Assembly: GCA_031289855.1 (NCBI GenBank)
Contig: JAITOR010000027.1
Coordinates: 1-10,268, forward strand
Origin: Rickettsiales bacterium
GTDB taxonomy: Bacteria > Pseudomonadota > Alphaproteobacteria > Rickettsiales > UBA1997
Length of the DNA stretch: 10,268 nt
Direction: 5' to 3'
Shown here: positions 6,949-10,268 of the stretch, in pieces
How positions within the stretch are numbered: the first letter of the stretch is position 1
How the letters are laid out: each line of letters begins with the position of its first letter
The notes under the pieces: model-generated
What the model was told of the DNA's origin: nothing
Seen by the model: the letters and a program-made list of their open reading frames with translations, nothing else
Databases searched by the model: none
Program-made: the position numbers and the translations under genes

Positions 6949-7632
6949 ATGACCAACTTTGAGAGTGAAAAAGATGAAATAAAAGGTGCAGAAGCAAGCA
7001 ATAGCAATAGTGATACGTTTGGGGGTGATGCAAGAAAAAAAAGAAATTTTGAAAATAGCGATAGAAGAAGTAGTGGTGGCAATAGACGAAGTTTTAGCAA
7101 TGGTGGAGGAGATAAACGAAGGAGTTTTGGAGACAAACCACGATTTGATGGTAACAGAGATAAAAGAAGTTTTGGAGACAAACCACGATTTGAACGAAGC
7201 GAAGGTAATAAAGAGGGTGATGAAAAACAAAGTTTTGGTGATAGACCACGATTTGGTGGTGGAGATAGAAGAAGAAGTTTTGGTGGTAATGGAGGTGAAA
7301 GACGAAGTTTTGGTGATAGACCGCGATTTGGTGGTGGAGATAGAAGAAGAAGTTTCGGTGATAAACCAAGATTCAATGATAATGGTGAATCTGGCGAAAG
7401 AAGAAGTTTTGGTGATAAATCAAGAGGAAGTTTTGGAGACAAACCACGATTTGGTGGAGATGGTGAAAGACGAAGTTTTGGTGATAAACCAAGAGGAAGT
7501 TTTGGTGGTGATAGAAGACGAGGTGGCGGAAAATTCAATGGCATGGAAAATAGAAAAAGATATGGAAGTGAGGAAGACAGAAATCGAAAATTTGGCACAG
7601 AAAAAAAACCAGAAGGTGAAAATTTAGAATAG
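6949..7632 (+). CDS. free-standing Arg/Gly/Phe-rich repeat protein, probably disordered and RNA-binding
   Basis: The 227-residue product is low complexity from end to end. Residues 1-45 are acidic to mixed. Residues about 46-191 hold some ten imperfect copies of RRSFGDKPRF joined by Gly/Asp/Asn linkers such as GGGDR. Residues 192-227 are a Lys/Arg/Glu-rich tail. By count it has about 40 Arg and 45 Gly, some 22 regularly spaced Phe, one Ile, one Leu, and no Val, Cys, Trp or His. It cannot form an ordinary hydrophobic core. Similar tails occur at the C termini of bacterial pseudouridine synthases and DEAD-box RNA helicases, but no catalytic domain is present. By analogy with RGG-type proteins, RNA binding or condensate formation is inferred, not shown. 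Its Shine-Dalgarno and perfect -10 indicate active expression, and pth follows after 10 nt, so the two are probably co-transcribed. It is divergent from ruvB. Confidence 0.8.
   Translation: MTNFESEKDEIKGAEASNSNSDTFGGDARKKRNFENSDRRSSGGNRRSFSNGGGDKRRSFGDKPRFDGNRDKRSFGDKPRFERSEGNKEGDEKQSFGDRPRFGGGDRRRSFGGNGGERRSFGDRPRFGGGDRRRSFGDKPRFNDNGESGERRSFGDKSRGSFGDKPRFGGDGERRSFGDKPRGSFGGDRRRGGGKFNGMENRKRYGSEEDRNRKFGTEKKPEGENLE
7084..7521 (+). repeat. in-gene tandem repeats coding for RSFGDKPRF units
   Basis: About ten imperfect repeats of 30-75 nt encode the Arg/Phe units. An identical 25-nt core occurs at 7123-7147, 7168-7192 and 7429-7453. A longer 50-nt block at 7231-7280 recurs at 7306-7355 with one mismatch (7248 versus 7323), an offset of 75 nt or 25 codons. 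The near identity suggests recent duplication by slippage or unequal recombination, and all unit changes keep the frame. Confidence 0.9.
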
Positions 7633-7642
7633 TTTTTGAAAT

Positions 7643-8197
7643 ATGCTTTTATTTGTTGGAATTGGTAATATTGGAAAAAAATATGAGAACACAAAACATA
7701 ATGTAGGTTTTATGTTTATAGAGCGGATTGTTAAAAAATATAACTTTATATTAGAGAGCAAAAAATTTCATTCACGAATTTGGCAGGGAAAAATTGGGAT
7801 GGAAAAAATTGTTATTATAGAACCACAAACCTTTGTAAATGAAAGTGGAAAAGCAGTTTTGGAAACGGCAAATTTTTATAAAATTCCGTTGCAAAATATT
7901 TATGTGTTTCATGATGATATGGATTTATCATTGGGAAAAGTAAAATATAAGGTTGGTGGTGGTTCTGCGGGACATAATGGTATAAAAAATATAGATGCAA
8001 TGATTGGCAAAGAGTATCATAGGATTAGAATTGGCATTGATAAACCAGAATTCAAAGATGATACCGTGAATTATGTGTTGGGAAAATTTGAGGGTGAAAA
8101 AAAAGAAACAATTGACAATGTAATAAAGAAAGTGGTGGATAATATTGAAATTTTATTTAAAGATACAAGTTTGTTTTTGACAAAAATTGCAAATTAA
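7643..8197 (+). CDS. pth: peptidyl-tRNA hydrolase
   Basis: Pth cleaves the ester bond of peptidyl-tRNAs that drop off the ribosome, recycling tRNA; it is essential in most bacteria. The 184 residues are a normal length. Active-site elements are all present: VGIGNIGKKYENTKHNVGF (5-23) with N9, Y14 and the catalytic H19; PQTFVNESG (61-69) with N66; HDDMDL (90-95) with the conserved Asp; and GGGSAGHNGIK (105-115) with N112. The ATG lies 10 nt after the stop of the repeat-protein gene and has no good Shine-Dalgarno, so it probably depends on read-through transcription from 6926 and perhaps translational coupling. Its TAA stop overlaps the stop of truB on the other strand within the palindrome TTAA (8194-8197), leaving no room for a terminator between the two genes. 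Confidence 0.96.
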   Translation: MLLFVGIGNIGKKYENTKHNVGFMFIERIVKKYNFILESKKFHSRIWQGKIGMEKIVIIEPQTFVNESGKAVLETANFYKIPLQNIYVFHDDMDLSLGKVKYKVGGGSAGHNGIKNIDAMIGKEYHRIRIGIDKPEFKDDTVNYVLGKFEGEKKETIDNVIKKVVDNIEILFKDTSLFLTKIAN

Positions 8198-8856
8198 AAA
8201 ATATTCAATAACTCCATTCCTTTTTTGACTTCGCTTATTTTTGTCATGTTGTTTGCATCAAATTTTCCTACGGCAACCCTATGTAAACATGAAATATGTC
8301 CTAAGGCACCGATTTCTTTTGCAAAATCCACTCCAAAACTCCTAACATAAAAACCTTTTCCACATTTTACTAAAAATTGTGCTTCACCATTGCCTTTCCA
8401 ACCTTTAAATTCCAAACTGTGAACCACTATATCCCTCGCCTTTAATTCAACTGGTTTTCCATCAACCGCCAATTGATATGCCCGCTTTCCATTTACTTTT
8501 ATTGCGGAAAAAATTGGCGGCACTTGTTTTATTTTACCAATAAATTTTGGTATCGCATTTAAAATTGCCTCTTCCGCTGGTATAAAATCATCTTTTTCCA
8601 ATACAATTCCTTCATTATCGGCCGTTGTTTTTGTTTCTCCAAATTTAATATTAAACAAATATTCCTTGTTCCAATCCATTATTTTTGACGTTTCCTTTGT
8701 GGCAAGTCCAATACAAATTGGTAAAACACCAGTTGCCAACGGATCAAGTGTTCCTCCATGTCCAACTTTCTTTGCTCCCAATGTCTTTTTTACTATTGCT
8801 ACAACTTTTGCACTTGAAAAGGTAAGCGGTTTGTCTATATTCAACCATCCATCCAT
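8194..8856 (-). CDS. truB: tRNA pseudouridine-55 synthase TruB, short form
   Basis: TruB makes the universal pseudouridine at position 55 in the T loop of tRNAs and also acts as a tRNA chaperone. Family features in order: WLNIDKP (4-10), GHGGTLDPLATGVLP (32-46) with the catalytic D38, KEYLFNIKFGETKTTAD, the RNA-contact segment QVPPIFSAIKVNGKRAY and GKGFYVRS near the end of the catalytic fold. The protein stops soon after LHRVAVGKF at 220 residues, where most TruB proteins run to about 290-310. The C-terminal extension (PUA-like domain) is therefore absent, although the catalytic core is complete. The frame is clean and pth occupies the downstream DNA, so this is a true short form and not a frameshift. 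No Shine-Dalgarno is present; a promoter lies just upstream. Confidence 0.95.
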   Translation of the reverse strand: MDGWLNIDKPLTFSSAKVVAIVKKTLGAKKVGHGGTLDPLATGVLPICIGLATKETSKIMDWNKEYLFNIKFGETKTTADNEGIVLEKDDFIPAEEAILNAIPKFIGKIKQVPPIFSAIKVNGKRAYQLAVDGKPVELKARDIVVHSLEFKGWKGNGEAQFLVKCGKGFYVRSFGVDFAKEIGALGHISCLHRVAVGKFDANNMTKISEVKKGMELLNIF

Positions 8857-8862
8857 GAAATG

Positions 8863-8890
8863 ATAATATATTTATATTATAAAAAGTCAA
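8863..8890 (-). promoter_or_regulatory. proximal truB promoter, near-leaderless geometry
   Basis: TTGACT (8890-8885), a 16-nt AT-only spacer and TATTAT (8868-8863) end 6 nt before the truB ATG. Transcription would start at about the ATG. The same two hexamers, TTGACT and TATTAT, occur in front of ftsY at almost the same distance. Confidence 0.45.
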
Positions 8891-8920
8891 CAATTAGTAC
8901 ACATTAAAATTGAATTAAAT

Positions 8921-8959
8921 CTTATCATAGGGTGCTTTTTTTTTGTCAATTTTTTTTTT
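8921..8959 (-). promoter_or_regulatory. distal truB promoter set in A-tracts
   Basis: On the minus strand a consensus TTGACA (8949-8944) is followed after 17 nt by GATAAG (8926-8921). A 10-A run (8959-8950) lies directly upstream of the -35 and a 9-A run (8944-8936) overlaps its 3' end and continues downstream. The upstream run resembles an UP element. This would give truB a leader of about 58 nt. The rest of the 237-nt gap between truB and ftsY (8960-9093) shows no gene or clear structure. Confidence 0.4.
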
Positions 8960-9093
8960 AACATAACATTTGTGCGACAAAAAATGGGATTTAAATTGAA
9001 AATTTAGGACAAGCAAAGATATATAAATGAAAATTCAAGATAATAAATGTTAAATTCTAAATTTATAAAATATTCCACTATACACTATTTTTT

Positions 9094-9930
9094 TTATTTC
9101 AATATTTTTTCAATATAAATATCAGCATCGAATTCTTTTAAATCTTCAATTCCTTCACCCATTCCGCAAAAATACACTGGTTTGTTAAATTTTTCGCTGA
9201 TGGGCACCAAAATTCCACCTTTGGCTGTGCCATCAAGCTTATTCATTACCAATCCACTTATATTTACCGCCATACCAAAAGTTTCCACTTGTTTTAAAGC
9301 ATTCTGTCCTATTGTGGCATCAAGTACCAAAATTATCTCATCAAGTTTAACGACTCGTTCAATTTTTTTTAATTCATTTATCAAATTGACATTATTTTGC
9401 ATTCGTCCGGCAGTATCAATCAAAAGCACATCATAGTTTTCTTTTTTTGCCTTCTCCAAAGATTTATAGACAACACTCGCTGGGTCCTGCTTATCTTTCT
9501 CTGGTTTTACTATATCAACTTTAACTTTTTTGCACCATTCGTCTATCTGTTGCACTGCACCAGCCCTAAAAGTATCACAGGCAGCAATCAAAACTTTTTT
9601 ACCCTCTTTTTTTAGTTGATTAGCGTATTTACCTATAATCGTCGTTTTTCCACTTGCATTTATACCAATAAACATAAAAACATTAGGTTTTTTATCGTCA
9701 TTTAAAGTAAGTTTTTTTCCTACATTTTTAATGTATTTCTTGATATGTTTCGCAATAATTGGTTTTATATCATCCATTGTGGCTATTTTTTCAATTTTAA
9801 CCTTCTTGATATCATTTATAATTTTTTCGGTAATCGGCAAACCTAAATCACTGCTAATTAGAATACTTTCAATGTCCTCTAACAAAGCGTCATCAATTTT
9901 TTTATTTAAAAATGCATCAAATAAACTCAT
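9094..9930 (-). CDS. ftsY: signal recognition particle receptor FtsY, minimal NG form
   Basis: FtsY is the membrane-associated GTPase that receives ribosomes bound to SRP (Ffh) and hands them to the Sec translocon. The 278 residues contain a shortened N domain (1-80, including KKIDDALLEDIESILISSDLG) and a full G domain: G1 GINASGKTT (89-97), the DTFRAGA motif (119-125), G3 DTAGR (172-176), G4 NKLDGTAKGG (230-239) and the closing GMGEG (256-260). The acidic A domain is missing and the first N-domain helix is reduced to MSLFDAFLN. The start is firm because an in-frame TAA stands two codons upstream of the ATG. No Shine-Dalgarno is seen. The gene is alone on its transcript here, with truB downstream on the same strand after 237 nt. 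The SRP-type GTPase call is secure; FtsY rather than Ffh follows from the lack of an M domain. Confidence 0.95.
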   Translation of the reverse strand: MSLFDAFLNKKIDDALLEDIESILISSDLGLPITEKIINDIKKVKIEKIATMDDIKPIIAKHIKKYIKNVGKKLTLNDDKKPNVFMFIGINASGKTTIIGKYANQLKKEGKKVLIAACDTFRAGAVQQIDEWCKKVKVDIVKPEKDKQDPASVVYKSLEKAKKENYDVLLIDTAGRMQNNVNLINELKKIERVVKLDEIILVLDATIGQNALKQVETFGMAVNISGLVMNKLDGTAKGGILVPISEKFNKPVYFCGMGEGIEDLKEFDADIYIEKILK

Positions 9931-9935
9931 ATTTT

Positions 9936-9965
9936 ATAATATACAATTTTAAAAAAATAAGTCAA
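9936..9965 (-). promoter_or_regulatory. ftsY promoter, near-leaderless geometry
   Basis: TTGACT (9965-9960), an 18-nt spacer and TATTAT (9941-9936) end 5 nt before the ftsY ATG. A start site 6-7 nt after the -10 would coincide with the start codon, so the mRNA would be leaderless. Confidence 0.5.
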
Positions 9966-9968
9966 TTT

Positions 9969-10052
9969 TTATTTACAAACAATAATAGATTTTTTAATAT
10001 GCCTACACTTCATTTTCCTTCCAACAACTTTTATACTAAAAATTAACGACAT
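9969..10052 (-). CDS. possible 27-residue peptide, doubtful
   Basis: From the ATG at 10052 a 27-codon frame runs to the TAA at 9971-9969. The product is basic with two Cys (KCRH and VCK). A second in-frame ATG (10013-10011) is preceded by AAGGA. The same frame stays open upstream to an ATG directly next to AGGAGG (10085) except for one TGA as its third codon. It could be a small gene, a leader peptide, a decayed gene or chance. Confidence 0.2.
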   Translation of the reverse strand: MSLIFSIKVVGRKMKCRHIKKSIIVCK

Positions 10053-10085
10053 ACAACAATTTACTTCATGTCTTTTTCAAATCAT

Positions 10086-10142
10086 CCTCCTATATATTGT
10101 TAATATTGTTTATATTATACATCATAAATGTAAATCATGGAA
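10086..10142 (-). promoter_or_regulatory. promoter and strong Shine-Dalgarno leading into no long ORF
   Basis: TATAAT (10119-10114) has a weak -35 TTCCAT (10142-10137) at 17 nt. AGGAGG (10091-10086) lies about 16 nt after the predicted start site. Frames opening just downstream end at once: ATG ATT TGA directly at the site, and TTG plus three codons at the ideal spacing. The transcript could continue to ftsY as an alternative leader of about 175 nt. Confidence 0.4.
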
Positions 10143-10186
10143 GTATATAAAAAAAAATAAAAACAAAACTCACTTAATAAACAAAA

Positions 10187-10211
10187 CCCTGTATTATTTA
10201 TAATACAAGGC
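10187..10211 (-). terminator. intrinsic terminator of a transcript entering from the right
   Basis: On the minus strand CCTTGTATTA (10210-10201) pairs with TAATACAGG (10196-10188) across a 4-nt AAAT-type loop, with one bulged base. It is followed by GTTTTGTTTATT. The T-rich tail on the minus side makes termination there more likely than on the plus strand. It would end a gene or small RNA lying mostly beyond 10268. Confidence 0.45.
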
Positions 10212-10268
10212 TTTGTCATAATCACAATAACAATTGCAAACAACACCAATTACAATAAACAAAAAACG

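Larger units (their letters stand above)
9931..10268. other. 338-nt stretch without a recognised gene
   Basis: Read on the minus strand from right to left, this stretch holds 24 open codons ending in TAA at 10196-10194 (a possible C terminus ending DKALYYK), a hairpin terminator (10187-10211), a promoter candidate with perfect TATAAT (10119-10114), an AGGAGG site (10091-10086), only very short frames, and the ftsY promoter. The plus strand shows no frame above about 15 codons with a start. The 24-codon right-edge frame is too short to call a gene. Confidence 0.6.

Noticed and set aside
6986..7627. A 213-codon open frame on the plus strand, shifted relative to the repeat protein
   Set aside because: Same cause as the antisense frame: repeated purine-rich units with no stops. 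It has no start signal of its own.
6882..7694. A 270-codon open frame on the minus strand (Leu/Ser/Pro repeats) across the repeat gene
   Set aside because: The repeat unit lacks stop codons in several frames, so antisense frames stay open by composition alone. The plus frame has the Shine-Dalgarno, the -10 and a natural composition of repeats, and the antisense frame runs into pth and the ruvB promoter region.
9969..10052. Resemblance of the 27-residue frame to ribosomal protein bL36
   Set aside because: Only a loose C...VCK pattern agrees, and the conserved C-terminal region of bL36 is absent.
10077..10079. TGA recoding (tryptophan or selenocysteine) in the short frame after AGGAGG
   Set aside because: TGA works as the tolA stop, tryptophans in the window use TGG, and no selenocysteine insertion structure is evident. 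A nonsense change or a non-coding role is simpler.
1..10268. tRNA, rRNA, CRISPR array, insertion sequence or phage module
   Set aside because: Read on both strands for T-loop words, spaced direct repeats, terminal inverted repeats around transposase-like frames and phage domains; nothing supportable was seen.

Overview
The window is a very AT-rich stretch (G+C by eye about a quarter to 30 %) of a bacterial chromosome. It is gene-dense, uses the standard bacterial code (TAA mostly, TAG twice, TGA once as stops, with tryptophan encoded by TGG), and holds almost only single-copy housekeeping genes. The TolA C-terminal domain with its cysteine pair, the TolA-TolB pair and the forms of RuvB, Pth and FtsY suggest an alphaproteobacterium with a streamlined or host-associated genome. 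Rickettsiales-like, SAR11-like or AT-rich gut lineages are all possible; the exact order cannot be fixed from here. There are no tRNAs, rRNAs, insertion sequences, phage genes or CRISPR arrays.

Layout, left to right. The window opens inside comEC (minus strand, 3' part off the left edge), a DNA-uptake channel gene. Divergent from it is tolA-tolB (571-2890, 1-nt gap), part of the Tol-Pal envelope system, without tolQ, tolR or pal beside it. An unrecognised 332-residue protein follows (3068-4066), with the best Shine-Dalgarno sequence of any recognised gene here and a perfect intrinsic terminator (4074-4112). On the minus strand comes leuB (leucine biosynthesis), then a small unrecognised lipoprotein (5338-5859, plus) whose end overlaps the end of ruvB (5840-6841, minus; Holliday-junction branch migration).

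The most unusual gene lies between ruvB and pth. At 6949-7632 is a free-standing, low-complexity protein built from about ten repeats of the form RSFGDKPRF, rich in Arg, Gly and Phe and almost free of aliphatic residues. It reads into pth (peptidyl-tRNA hydrolase) after 10 nt. pth and truB (tRNA pseudouridine-55 synthase, minus) share a TTAA stop palindrome. After a 237-nt promoter-bearing gap comes ftsY (minus; SRP receptor). The last 338 nt have no clear gene. They hold an ftsY promoter candidate, a promoter plus AGGAGG site that leads only into very short reading frames, and a minus-strand terminator.

Two themes run through the window. First, several housekeeping genes (comEC, tolA, truB, ftsY) have -35/-10-like boxes only 5-6 nt upstream of the ATG and no Shine-Dalgarno, which suggests leaderless transcripts; clear Shine-Dalgarno sites precede only the orphan at 3068, the repeat protein and the short-frame region near 10086. 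Second, some housekeeping proteins look trimmed: TruB lacks its C-terminal extension and FtsY begins directly at the NG core. All function calls rest on recognising motifs by eye; no database search was run.
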